Shown: positions 1 to 7,089 of the stretch, in pieces
How positions within the stretch are numbered: the stretch's first letter is position 1
How the letters are laid out: every line of letters starts with the position of its first letter
NCBI GenBank assembly: GCA_018816925.1
Contig: JAHIUP010000017.1
Location: forward strand, 1-12,712
DNA length: 12,712 nt
Source: Patescibacteria group bacterium
GTDB taxonomy: Bacteria; Patescibacteriota; Minisyncoccia; Minisyncoccales; UBA10102
Direction of reading: 5' to 3'
Notes under the pieces: model-generated
Databases searched by the model: none
Told to the model about the DNA's origin: nothing
Seen by the model: the letters and a program-made list of their open reading frames with translations, nothing else
Made by a program: the position numbers and the translations under genes

Positions 1-9
1 CCGCTAGGT

Positions 10-15
10 TATAAT
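10..15 (+). promoter_or_regulatory. -10-like hexamer at the left edge
   Basis: A perfect TATAAT lies at 10-15. Any -35 element would fall outside the window, so this is only a candidate upstream promoter for the 201-aa gene at 127. Confidence 0.25.
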
Positions 16-30
16 TAAGACCACGAGGTT

Positions 31-59
31 TTGACTTTTGGGGCGAGGCGTGGTATAGG
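31..59 (+). promoter_or_regulatory. Candidate sigma70-type promoter of the 201-aa hypothetical gene
   Basis: TTGACT (31-36, 5/6 to the -35 consensus) is followed after exactly 17 bp by TATAGG (54-59, 4/6 to the -10 consensus). Transcription would start near 66 and give a leader of about 60 nt ending in a strong Shine-Dalgarno. The call rests only on consensus matching and spacing. Confidence 0.4.
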
Positions 60-113
60 TGTAGTTAGCCTGGGGCTCCGAGGGTTTTCCGAGGAGTGAG
101 AGGCAATTTAGAG

Positions 114-120
114 AAGGAGG
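114..120 (+). promoter_or_regulatory. Strong Shine-Dalgarno of the 201-aa gene
   Basis: AAGGAGG lies six bases before the ATG at 127 and fixes that start. It is the only full-strength ribosome binding site in the window, since most other genes have weak sites or none. This suggests the gene is expressed independently and perhaps strongly. Confidence 0.75.
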
Positions 121-126
121 GCGAAA

Positions 127-732
127 ATGCCCAAACGGAACATTTTGGATATAGTGCGGGGAGCTGGCCTTGCGGCAGGCATTTGGACCATTTTGGGTAA
201 GGCGGTTCAGGAGCGGGGCGGAACCGACGAGGACTTTCACCGTTTGGCAAGGCCAGAGGGCGAGGATCTTATCGGCAAGATTGCCGATTTCATTGTGGGG
301 GCTGGAAAGGGTGTCGAATCGGCGCATATCATAGACCTCGATGTAGATCCGTTCGTTCCCAATGGCTGGACCATTGAGGAGCACATCAAGGGTGGACAGC
401 TAGAATGGGACCCTACTAAGCTTTCGTTCTATCTCTCTGAAGGGCAGCAGCATGGCGGTCATGTGCAGGGCGACAAGCTCCGAGAAGAGCTGAAAGGTAA
501 GTTGGCATACAACGCCAACCTATTGGATGATTTCCTTGCCCACCCCGAGCTCATTCCAGAGGACCTGAAGGGTAAGCGGGTATTCTTCTGGGGGACGATC
601 TACCGCCACCCGAGCGGCCCCCTCCGCGTGCGTTACCTTCACTGGCACGGCGGCGGGTGGGGCTGGTACTTCGCCTGGCTCGGCAGCGACCTCTACGACA
701 ACTACCTCGCTGCGGTTCCCGCAAGTATCTAG
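127..732 (+). CDS. Hypothetical protein, 201 aa, with a DGR-like variable C-terminus
   Basis: I cannot assign a function. From memory, the core resembles a hypothetical family that recurs in Patescibacteria genomes: a HIIDLDVDPFVP stretch at about residues 67-78, GGQLEWDP near 89, an LSEGQQ segment near 103, then a HPELIPEDLKGKRVFFWGTIYRH region at about 138-160. No signal peptide or clear membrane segment is visible, although residues 6-24 are mildly hydrophobic. The last ~35 residues are Trp-, Tyr-, Gly- and Asp-rich. Their codons are about three-quarters NNC, against about 28% in the rest of the gene, which is the pattern left when AAC/AAY template codons are randomised at adenines in a DGR variable region. 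A C-type-lectin-like fold for the tail is possible but not demonstrated. The gene stands alone, with a strong Shine-Dalgarno and a downstream terminator. No reverse transcriptase or template repeat is in the window. Confidence 0.8.
   Translation: MPKRNILDIVRGAGLAAGIWTILGKAVQERGGTDEDFHRLARPEGEDLIGKIADFIVGAGKGVESAHIIDLDVDPFVPNGWTIEEHIKGGQLEWDPTKLSFYLSEGQQHGGHVQGDKLREELKGKLAYNANLLDDFLAHPELIPEDLKGKRVFFWGTIYRHPSGPLRVRYLHWHGGGWGWYFAWLGSDLYDNYLAAVPASI
598..708 (+). other. Putative DGR variable region (NNC-codon tract) in the C-terminus of the 201-aa protein
   Basis: Of the 37 codons from 598 to 708, 28 end in C. Of the nine that do not, four are TGG, the others being CCG, GTG, CGT, CTT and GGG. In the preceding 157 codons only about 44 end in C. 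The tract encodes Tyr, His, Gly, Asp, Ser, Asn, Leu and Ala at NNC positions, exactly the residues reachable from AAC by changing adenines. A short hairpin (TGCGG, loop TTC, CCGCA at 711-723) follows directly. In known DGRs a hairpin near the end of the variable region helps mutagenic homing. Confidence 0.5.
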
Positions 733-793
733 GCCTTAGGATTTGGGACATTGGGCCTTTTTGATCCCTTGACCTGGTCCTTGAGCCAACGAG

Positions 794-847
794 CCCCGTG
801 TCTGTCTTTGCCGCAAGGCGAATGATGGATGCGGGGTTTTCTTTTTT
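794..847 (+). terminator. Rho-independent terminator after the 201-aa gene
   Basis: An outer stem CCCCG (794-798) pairs with CGGGG (831-835). Inside it is a 6-bp stem with a GCAA tetraloop centred near 814. A T-rich tract (TTTT C TTTTTT, 837-847) follows at once. It insulates the hypothetical gene from the yvcK unit starting at 881. Apart from this terminator, and a weaker AGGCC/GGCCT pairing just after the stop codon, I see nothing in 733-880. Confidence 0.6.
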
Positions 848-880
848 GGAAAGTTGCAAGATAGGGGCTTTTAGGGCAAG

Positions 881-1888
881 ATGGCATATATGCAAGGGAG
901 TAATGCCAGGCACAAGCGCGTGGTGGTTGTGGGAGGAGGCACGGGCACTTATACCGTGCTTTCCGGGCTGAAGGCGCATCCCGTAGAACTTTCTGCAGTG
1001 GTCTCCATGGCTGATGACGGAGGCAGCAACCGGGTTTTGCGGGATGAATTAGGTCTTCTTCCTACAAGCGATATCCGCCAGTGTTTCGTCGCCCTCGCGG
1101 GAGAGGATACGGAATCCCAGCAGCTCATGCGGGACCTTTTTCTGCACCGTTTTTCCAGCGGGAACGGTTTGAACGGCATGACCTTTGGAAACCTGTTCCT
1201 TGCGGCGCTTACGGAGGTTCTTGGTTCGCAGACAATGGCCATTGAGCGGGCAGGAGAAATCCTGAAGATACGAGGCAGGGTACTGCCCGCGACCTTCACG
1301 GATGCGCGCCTGGCCGCAGAATACGAGAATGGAAAACGGGTGGTGGGAGAGCATCTCATCGACGAGCCAAAGCATGACCCAAAGCTTCGTATCTCGCGGC
1401 TCTGGCTGGAGCCGGAGGCAGAGGCGAACCCGGATGCCCGAGAGGCAATCCTGGAGGCGGATCTTGTGGTACTGGGACCAGGAGACCTCTACACAAGTAT
1501 TCTGGCGAGCATCCTGCCCTCGGGCATAGGGAAGGCGCTTCAAGAAACGAAGGCGCAGAAGGTCTATGTGCTTAATCTTGTAACGAGGCCCGGCCAGACG
1601 CATGGCTTTGGGGGACGCAAGCACTTGCAAGAGCTTGAATCCTACGCGGGTGTTCCCTTAGACGCGGTACTTGCGAATACGGCTCTTCTTCCCCTTGAGA
1701 TTCTGCAAAAGTATGAGCGAGAGGGAAGCTTTCCCGTGGCAGACGATTTTGGAGAGGACGCTAGGGTGCGCAGGGCCGCCTTGCTTAGCGCCGAAGAGGT
1801 GAAGCCCGTTGCCGGAGATGTCCTTAAGCGCAGTTTGATACGCCACAACAAAGAGAGATTAGCGGAGGAGATAATGAAACTTATTTAA
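881..1888 (+). CDS. yvcK: YvcK/CofD-like protein (putative gluconeogenesis factor), 335 aa
   Basis: The protein belongs to the CofD/YvcK (UPF0052) family. B. subtilis YvcK binds UDP-sugars and is needed for normal cell shape and peptidoglycan synthesis on gluconeogenic carbon; the catalytic CofD branch makes coenzyme F420. Visible motifs are a glycine-rich VVGGGTGTY nucleotide/sugar-binding loop (residues 17-24), ADDGGS (44-49), PTSDIRQC (61-68), TFGNL (101-105) and LGPGDLYTSI (198-207). The usual DDGGS-x-G-x-L pattern is altered here (N50, R51). Length matches the family. The ATG at 881 has a weak AGGG four bases upstream; an in-frame ATG at 890 is an alternative. The stop lies 1 nt before the next start, implying translational coupling with the GlmU-like gene. 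A sugar-nucleotide and cell-envelope role fits that neighbour. No F420 genes are nearby, so YvcK rather than CofD is inferred. Confidence 0.85.
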   Translation: MAYMQGSNARHKRVVVVGGGTGTYTVLSGLKAHPVELSAVVSMADDGGSNRVLRDELGLLPTSDIRQCFVALAGEDTESQQLMRDLFLHRFSSGNGLNGMTFGNLFLAALTEVLGSQTMAIERAGEILKIRGRVLPATFTDARLAAEYENGKRVVGEHLIDEPKHDPKLRISRLWLEPEAEANPDAREAILEADLVVLGPGDLYTSILASILPSGIGKALQETKAQKVYVLNLVTRPGQTHGFGGRKHLQELESYAGVPLDAVLANTALLPLEILQKYEREGSFPVADDFGEDARVRRAALLSAEEVKPVAGDVLKRSLIRHNKERLAEEIMKLI

Positions 1889-1889
1889 T

Positions 1890-3116
1890 ATGCAGGCAGT
1901 CGTTATTGCAGCTGGCAACTCATCCCGATTCTGGCCCTTGAATAATGGACACAAGTGCGAGATTTTTCTGTTTGGGAAGCCCATTATTGCCTGGACGCTC
2001 AAGGGGTTAGCTGAAAACGGAGTGGAGGAGGCGGTGGTGGTATGCGGCCCCTCCTCTCGCGTGCCCGAACTTTTGGAAAAGGAAGACCTGGGCCTTTCCA
2101 TCTCATTCGTCACACAAGAGGAACCCCTTGGTCCGGGCAACGCGCTCTGGCAGGCAAAAGACAAGATAACGGGGCCCTTCTTCCTCGTGTGGGCAGACAA
2201 GATGGAGGCAGGGGAATTGGTTGAGCGTTTCAAAGAAAAGGCGGGGCAAGCGGATATGGTTCTTTTGGGAACAGAGGCGGCGCGGCCTTCAGAGTATGGA
2301 GTATTTCGCATGGAAGGGGAAAACGTGCTTTCTATTGTAGAGAAGCCCGCTCCAGGAACAGAACCCTCTCGCATTGTAAGGGCGGTTATGGAGCTACTGC
2401 CCCTGGATATTTTTACCGTTTACGAAAACCTTCCTTCTCATCACGAGGGCGACCTTGTGGACGCATTGAACAAGTTGCTCAAGCAAAAGAAGGCGGTGCT
2501 GGTGAAAGAGGAACAGGTGTCTTCCTTGAAGTACCCCTGGGATTTATTCTCCTTTTTGGAGAGATTCGCTCAAGAGCCATTCCTGGAAGAATCTATTGCT
2601 TCCACGGCCTCGGTAGCCCCAAGCGCCGTGCTCAAGGGACCCGTGTTTGTGGGAGAGAATGCTTCCATAGGGGAGCACACGCTCGTGGAAGGTCCCTGCT
2701 ACATAGGACCCGAGTGCGTTATTGGGCCTTCAAACGTGTTAAGGGGACCGCTTTGTCTGGAGCGGGGGGTAAAGACAGGGGCGTTCTGCGAAATAAAGAA
2801 GAGTATTGTGCAGGAAGGAACCCATTTCCATTCCGGCTATGTGGGGGATTCCGTATTCGGGAAAAATTGCAGGGTGGCCGCGGGATTCGTGAGCGCGAAC
2901 CGCCGCCTGGACCGCCAGCAGGTGCGGGTCTCCGTGAAAGAAGAGAAGGTGGATACTCTGCGTTCCTATCTGGGCACGGTTGTGGGGGAAGGCGCGCGCA
3001 TTGGCATCTCTTGCAGTACTATGCCAGGAGTATTCCTTGGACGCAGCTGCGTCCTGGGTCCTGGAAGCAGGGTATTCAAACATGTGGGGGACGAAGAAAC
3101 TTTCTCTTCTCCGTAA
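1890..3116 (+). CDS. GlmU-like sugar-1-phosphate nucleotidyltransferase with C-terminal left-handed beta-helix, 408 aa
   Basis: This is a two-domain protein. The N-terminal Rossmann-like nucleotidyltransferase domain (about 1-225) has the signature AAGNSSRFWPL (7-17), HK at 21-22 and GKPII (29-33), then SEYG (134-137) and EKP (151-153). This motif differs from classical GlmU or RmlA (the PK of the signature is HK, and the usual GD metal-binding area reads WADK), so the sugar and nucleotide are uncertain. From about 237 on there are hexapeptide repeats of a left-handed beta-helix. A GlmU-like segment carries the pattern EIKKS, then HSGYVGDS (about 301-321), including a possible acetyltransferase histidine at 314. 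A joint uridylyl-/acetyl-transferase role in UDP-GlcNAc synthesis, or an ST0452-like sugar-nucleotide enzyme, is likely. The start is 1 nt after the yvcK stop with no Shine-Dalgarno at normal spacing, so it probably depends on coupling. Confidence 0.8.
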   Translation: MQAVVIAAGNSSRFWPLNNGHKCEIFLFGKPIIAWTLKGLAENGVEEAVVVCGPSSRVPELLEKEDLGLSISFVTQEEPLGPGNALWQAKDKITGPFFLVWADKMEAGELVERFKEKAGQADMVLLGTEAARPSEYGVFRMEGENVLSIVEKPAPGTEPSRIVRAVMELLPLDIFTVYENLPSHHEGDLVDALNKLLKQKKAVLVKEEQVSSLKYPWDLFSFLERFAQEPFLEESIASTASVAPSAVLKGPVFVGENASIGEHTLVEGPCYIGPECVIGPSNVLRGPLCLERGVKTGAFCEIKKSIVQEGTHFHSGYVGDSVFGKNCRVAAGFVSANRRLDRQQVRVSVKEEKVDTLRSYLGTVVGEGARIGISCSTMPGVFLGRSCVLGPGSRVFKHVGDEETFSSP

Positions 3117-3125
3117 GGACGCAAG

Positions 3126-3134
3126 TGGTATACT
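3126..3134 (+). promoter_or_regulatory. Possible extended -10 promoter before tsaC (leaderless start)
   Basis: TG-G-TATACT (TG at 3126-3127, hexamer 3129-3134, 5/6 to consensus) is an extended -10 element. Initiation about 7 nt downstream falls on the ATG at 3140, giving a leaderless mRNA. No -35 match is visible, and the site may be chance. Confidence 0.3.
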
Positions 3135-3139
3135 TGAGT

Positions 3140-3700
3140 ATGGAACGTGTTGCCATGTCCTCTCGGAAGACGCTTGAGCTGGCTCTGCGTTTTCTCCATG
3201 AAGGCAAGACCGTGGTAGTTCCCACAGACACCGTATACGGCCTATTGGCAGATGCCACAAACCCCGAGGCCATAGAGCGGGCGTATCTGGTGAAGGGAAG
3301 AGAGAAGGGAAAACCATTCCCGGTTTTCATCAAAGATATTGCAGAGGCCAAGAAGAATGCGGAGGTGTCCCCAAAGCAGGAAGAACAGCTTAAGAAGGCA
3401 TGGCCAGGCAAGATAACGTTTGTTCTCAAGAGGAAAGATTCTGAAGGAACCATAGGTCTCCGCGTCCCCGGTCACCCGTTTCTTGCGGAACTCTTGGAAA
3501 AAGCAGGAGTTCCTTTAGTGGGGACTTCAGCGAATGTTTCAGGACTCCCCGCGAGCACGAACATCAAAGAAGTGCTGGAGCAGTTTAAGGGGAGAGCGGA
3601 ACAGCCAGACCTTGTCTTGGATGCCGGAAACCTTCCTCTTTCCCGTCCTTCCAGAATTGTGGATTTAACGGGAGCGGAGCCCCGCGTGCTAAGGGTCTAA
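3140..3700 (+). CDS. tsaC: Threonylcarbamoyl-AMP synthase (TsaC/Sua5/YrdC family), 186 aa
   Basis: The enzyme makes threonylcarbamoyl-AMP from threonine, bicarbonate and ATP, the first step of the t6A37 modification of ANN-decoding tRNAs. Seen in the sequence: VVVPTDTVYGLLADA (25-39), the basic KGREKGKPFPVFI segment (52-64), GLRVPGHP (106-113), the diagnostic TSANVSG (129-135) and SRIVDLTG (171-178). The length is that of the single-domain TsaC form, without the extra Sua5 domain. The frame is open far upstream inside the GlmU-like gene, but family homology begins only near residue 8, so I take the ATG at 3140. The ATG at 3155 is an alternative; neither has a Shine-Dalgarno. The gene starts 23 nt after the upstream stop. 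The TsaB, TsaD and TsaE partners are not in the window. Confidence 0.9.
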   Translation: MERVAMSSRKTLELALRFLHEGKTVVVPTDTVYGLLADATNPEAIERAYLVKGREKGKPFPVFIKDIAEAKKNAEVSPKQEEQLKKAWPGKITFVLKRKDSEGTIGLRVPGHPFLAELLEKAGVPLVGTSANVSGLPASTNIKEVLEQFKGRAEQPDLVLDAGNLPLSRPSRIVDLTGAEPRVLRV

Positions 3701-3710
3701 AAAAGATTCC

Positions 3711-4910
3711 ATGCATTTTCCTACAGACGTCACATCCCGACTTTTTACCGTGCTCGGGCAAGATATATCTAAGCTCTATATTGCGGTTGCCATCCGCAAC
3801 TTCGCCCTGGGCATGGTCATGATATTCGAGCCCGTGTACCTCTATCTCTATTTTGACAGATCCATTCCCGCCACGCTCCTGTTTTTCGCCGTTATCTTCG
3901 GCCTTTACGCTTTTATTGCTGCATGGGGAGGAAAGATTGTTGCCGCCTTGGGACCTGCCCACAGCATCCTCGTGAGCTTTTTTCTCTACCTCGGATACTT
4001 CGTGTTTCTTCTGTTTCTTCCCATTTCCCCGTTCTTCTTGGGAGCGGTTATCTTACTGGGAGCATTGGGGATGTTATTCTTCTGGCCCGCGTTTCACACG
4101 GACCTCACGCGCTTCTCTTCGGCTGGACACAGGGGGGAGGAAGTCGGATGGACGGCGGTTATGTTTCTTCCCTATGTGGTAAGTCCGTTGCTCGGAGGGA
4201 TCATTTTGACGAAGCTCGGGTACGAGGGCTTGTTTGTTTCCGTGCTCATGGTCCTGTTGGCCGCAGCAGTTCCCTTGTTCTCTGCTCGCAGAGTCAAGGA
4301 GGAATACGAAGACGGATTCTTGCAGGCGTGGAAGCGGGTATTTTCTAGGACTAACATTCGAGAAACCGTGGGATTTGCGGCAAACGGCATAGAGATCGCG
4401 ATTGCTTCCTACATTTGGCCCCTCTATATGTTTCTTCTCGCGGTGAGTGTATCCATTATGGGAGCTATTACTTCTGCCGCCCTCGTGGCCGCAAGCTTGT
4501 TTATGCTGTATGCTGGAAAAATAGCAGACACAGAAGACCGCGGCTGGCTCCTGAATGTGGGAGCGGTGTGGACGGCATTCTCTTGGTTCCTTAAATACTT
4601 TGTGCACACTCCCTTTGACGTTTTTCTAGCGCACATTATCTACCGGACCTCGAGGGCGGCCGCCGGAGTTCCTTTCCAGACGTTTTTCTATGAGAAGGCG
4701 GCTCGCAGGGAGCGAGAGGCAGATGAATACATTATGTATCGAGAGATTGTCATTAACTTTTCGCGCTTCCTTTTCTTTGGGCTTTTCGCTCTTATCTTGT
4801 TTCTCTGGCCGGAGTTTGGGCTGAAGAGCGCCTTTCTGGCAGCTGCCCTCTTCTCTCTTGCTTTCATGTTATTAGGAAAACTCCCAAATCTTAGACCTCG
4901 AGCTATATGA
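3711..4910 (+). CDS. Major facilitator superfamily transporter, 399 aa
   Basis: This is a polytopic inner-membrane protein with roughly 10-12 hydrophobic segments and the two-half layout of the MFS. An early helix pair (about 24-70) is followed by a short GGKIVAALGP loop resembling motif A between helices 2 and 3. A charged central loop (about 190-220) separates the halves, and later helices run to about 390. A GKIADTEDRG stretch near 265-274 repeats the motif-A idea in the second half. The substrate cannot be read from the sequence. The start at 3711 is 10 nt after the tsaC stop with no Shine-Dalgarno. The end overlaps the glyA start by 4 nt (ATGA), a strong sign of a shared transcript and coupled translation. 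Proximity to glyA/folD might suggest a metabolite link, but that is only a guess. Confidence 0.75.
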   Translation: MHFPTDVTSRLFTVLGQDISKLYIAVAIRNFALGMVMIFEPVYLYLYFDRSIPATLLFFAVIFGLYAFIAAWGGKIVAALGPAHSILVSFFLYLGYFVFLLFLPISPFFLGAVILLGALGMLFFWPAFHTDLTRFSSAGHRGEEVGWTAVMFLPYVVSPLLGGIILTKLGYEGLFVSVLMVLLAAAVPLFSARRVKEEYEDGFLQAWKRVFSRTNIRETVGFAANGIEIAIASYIWPLYMFLLAVSVSIMGAITSAALVAASLFMLYAGKIADTEDRGWLLNVGAVWTAFSWFLKYFVHTPFDVFLAHIIYRTSRAAAGVPFQTFFYEKAARREREADEYIMYREIVINFSRFLFFGLFALILFLWPEFGLKSAFLAAALFSLAFMLLGKLPNLRPRAI

Positions 4911-6241
4911 ACAAAGATTCTCTCAAGCGTACGGACCCTGCCATAGAAGAACTTATTGTTTCCGAGCTCAAGCGAAGGGCCACGGGCCTAGAGCTTATAC
5001 CTTCGGAAAATCATACTTCCCCGGCGGTGCTCGAAGCCCTTGGGTCTATTCTTACCGACAAATACTCGGAGGGGTACCCGGGAAAGCGCTACTATGCGGG
5101 CAACGAATATATAGACAAGGTAGAGGACCTGGCAAGGGAGCGCGCCAAGGAGGCCTTTGGGGTGCCGTACGCGAACGTGCAGCCCTATTCGGGGACTCCA
5201 GCGAATGTGGCCGTGTACCTTGCCACCTGCGAGCCGGGAGACGTTGTCATGGGGCAGAACCTTTCGGACGGCGGGCATTTGAGCCATGGGGCCGCCGCCA
5301 CCCTTTCTGCCCGGCTCTACGAAAGCGTTCCCTATCATGTGGATAAGGAAGGGTATATTGACCTCAAGGAAGTGGAACTTCTCGCCAGAGAGCGCCGGCC
5401 CAAGCTCATTTGGTGCGGAGCCACCGCCTACGCAAGGGAGTTTCCCTTTGAGGAGCTCGGAGCAATCGCAGACGAAGTGGGAGCTTACCTTGTTGCCGAC
5501 ATCGCGCATGTCGCGGGCCTCGTGCTTGCGGGAGTCCACAAGAGCCCTGTGCCTTTCGCGCACATCATAACGACAACAACGCACAAAACGCTCCGGGGCC
5601 CAAGGGGAGCGATGATTATGGTGACAGAAAAGGGTTTGCAAAAAGACCCGGAGCTCGCAAAGAAAATAGACAAAGCCGTGTTCCCGGGAGGCGTGCAGGG
5701 GGGACCGCATAACCATCAGACGGCGGCAATCGCCGTTGCTCTTAAGGAAGCAATGACTCCGGAGTTTGCGGAGTACGGCCGCCAGGTGGTGAAGAATGCG
5801 AAAGCGCTGGCCCAATCCCTCATGGAACAGGGGCTTACTCTCGTCTCGGGAGGCACGGAGAATCACTTGATGGTAATGGACCTTACGCCTTTTGGAAAGG
5901 GCACGGGCGTGTTTGTTCAAGACGCCCTAGATGCCGCCGGAATTACGGTGAATAAAAATACCATTCCACAAGATCCTTCTTCTCCTTTTTATCCCTCGGG
6001 CATCCGTCTGGGGACTCCAGCCATTACCACGAGGGGCATGAAAGAAGGAGAGATGGAGGTTATCGGCAAGTGGATAGCGGAAATAGTCCAGGAGGTTCGA
6101 GCGGAGAAACTCCCGGATTCCAAGGAAGAGCGTATTGCGACACTCAAAAGGTTCCATGAAGAGATAGGGGAGAACCAGAAAATCAGGGAAGTAAAGCGGC
6201 AGGTGGAGGAGCTTTGCAGTAAGTTCCCCCTTCCTTATTAG
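4907..6241 (+). CDS. glyA: Serine hydroxymethyltransferase, 444 aa
   Basis: A PLP enzyme that converts serine and tetrahydrofolate to glycine and 5,10-methylene-THF in the cytosol. Seen: the folate/PLP-binding start LELIPSEN (28-35, usually LIASEN), YSEGYPGKRYYAGNEYID (53-70), NVQPYSGTPAN (90-100), LSDGGHLSHG (119-128), ADIAHVAGL (197-205), the PLP-lysine motif TTTTHKTLRGPRG (222-234, lysine 227), TENHLM (317-322) and SGIRLGTPAITTRG (364-377). Length is slightly above the bacterial norm of about 415-420. Several normally invariant positions are substituted (A to P in LIPSEN, H to Y in NVQPY), but catalytic lysine and histidine positions are intact. It overlaps the transporter by 4 nt and ends 2 nt before folD, which uses its product. 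Confidence 0.95.
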   Translation: MNKDSLKRTDPAIEELIVSELKRRATGLELIPSENHTSPAVLEALGSILTDKYSEGYPGKRYYAGNEYIDKVEDLARERAKEAFGVPYANVQPYSGTPANVAVYLATCEPGDVVMGQNLSDGGHLSHGAAATLSARLYESVPYHVDKEGYIDLKEVELLARERRPKLIWCGATAYAREFPFEELGAIADEVGAYLVADIAHVAGLVLAGVHKSPVPFAHIITTTTHKTLRGPRGAMIMVTEKGLQKDPELAKKIDKAVFPGGVQGGPHNHQTAAIAVALKEAMTPEFAEYGRQVVKNAKALAQSLMEQGLTLVSGGTENHLMVMDLTPFGKGTGVFVQDALDAAGITVNKNTIPQDPSSPFYPSGIRLGTPAITTRGMKEGEMEVIGKWIAEIVQEVRAEKLPDSKEERIATLKRFHEEIGENQKIREVKRQVEELCSKFPLPY

Positions 6242-6243
6242 GC

Positions 6244-7056
6244 ATGGCAATTCTTCTTGTGGGTGAGAAGATAGCGGAACGCATGCAAGAGCGCCTTGCG
6301 GCCGAGAAGAAAGAGCTTCATCTTGTCGCGGTACAGGTGGGCAGTAATGCAGTTTCGGAGCGTTATCTCGCAGAGAAGAAGAAGGCGGCAGTAAAAGTGG
6401 GCGTTCGCTTTTCCAAACATTCGTTCCCCCAGGATATTGCAGAGGAAGACCTTAAGAGAGAGATTGCGGCTCTCGCAGCGCAAGAAGACGTGCATGGTAT
6501 TGTGGTACAGCTTCCTCTTCCGCGTCATCTCTCCCAGCAGGCGGTGCTCGACGAGATACCCGAAGGAAAGGACCCAGATGTGCTCTCTTCTACTGCCTTC
6601 GGGAAGTTCGCGCTCGGCAGTTCCTCTATTGTACCTCCCACCGCTCACGCAGTCGCTTTGCTTTTAGAAGAACACAAGATTGCGGTGAAGGGGAAAAGGG
6701 CGCTTTTGGTGGGAGCCGGTCGCCTTGTTGGCCTTCCTCTGGCTCTTTGGTTCCTTTCCCAGAAAGCGACCCTCACTATTGCTGATAAATACACAGAAAA
6801 TCTCAAGGAGCTTTCTTTGCGAGCTGACATTGTGGTTGCGGGAACCGGCAAGGCAGGGCTTATTACGGGCGACATGATCCGAGAGGGAGCTGTGGTTGTG
6901 GATGCGGGTACCTCCGTGGAGGCAGGCGCGACAAAGGGAGATGTGGATTTTGAGAGCGTTTCTCAAGTCGCAGGATACATTACACCTGTGCCCGGAGGTG
7001 TTGGGCCTCTTACGGTAGCGTGTCTTTTCCAGAATCTTTGGCAGCTTCAGAAATAA
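6244..7056 (+). CDS. folD: Bifunctional methylenetetrahydrofolate dehydrogenase/cyclohydrolase, 270 aa
   Basis: FolD oxidises 5,10-methylene-THF to methenyl-THF with NAD(P)+ and hydrolyses it to 10-formyl-THF, for purine synthesis and initiator tRNA formylation. The catalytic YxxxK is at 41-45 (YLAEK), followed by VVQLPLP (87-93), a diverged KDPDVLSS (109-116, normally KDVDGF), PPT at 131-133 in place of PCTP, a Rossmann loop VGAGRLVGLPLA (156-167, normally VGRSxIVGxP) and the family hallmark TPVPGGVGPLT (247-257). The start lies 2 nt after the glyA stop with no Shine-Dalgarno. The divergence in the DxDG and GRS positions may alter folate or cofactor specificity, but the family and main catalytic residues are clear. 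It is the last gene of the + strand run. Confidence 0.92.
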   Translation: MAILLVGEKIAERMQERLAAEKKELHLVAVQVGSNAVSERYLAEKKKAAVKVGVRFSKHSFPQDIAEEDLKREIAALAAQEDVHGIVVQLPLPRHLSQQAVLDEIPEGKDPDVLSSTAFGKFALGSSSIVPPTAHAVALLLEEHKIAVKGKRALLVGAGRLVGLPLALWFLSQKATLTIADKYTENLKELSLRADIVVAGTGKAGLITGDMIREGAVVVDAGTSVEAGATKGDVDFESVSQVAGYITPVPGGVGPLTVACLFQNLWQLQK

Positions 7057-7061
7057 GAAAA

Positions 7062-7087
7062 CCCCGCCAGTCCATGGACTGGCGGGG
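7062..7087. terminator. Perfect 26-nt palindrome between convergent units; terminator on the - strand
   Basis: CCCCGCCAGTCCA (7062-7074) is followed without a spacer by its exact complement (7075-7087). On the - strand the hairpin runs into TTTTCTTATTT, making a standard rho-independent terminator for the tRNA-Leu/endonuclease transcript. On the + strand it begins 5 nt after the folD stop but has no T-tract behind it, so folD termination there would be weaker. Confidence 0.75.
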
Positions 7088-7089
7088 CT

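Noticed and set aside
731..765. Terminator formed by AGGCC and GGCCT right after the first gene
   Set aside because: The stem is only 5 bp with an 18-nt loop; the hairpin at 794-847 is a far better terminator.
2714..3139. Longer N-terminus for the TsaC protein starting at 2714
   Set aside because: The extension lies entirely within the GlmU-like gene in another frame, is Arg/Gly-rich, and precedes the point where family homology begins.
4908..4910. TGA recoded as glycine, as in Gracilibacteria
   Set aside because: TGA ends the transporter exactly at a 4-nt overlap with glyA, and no in-frame TGA interrupts any conserved gene.
4907..7056. Riboswitch (for example THF or glycine type) controlling glyA/folD
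   Set aside because: The genes overlap or abut their upstream neighbours, leaving no untranslated room for an aptamer.
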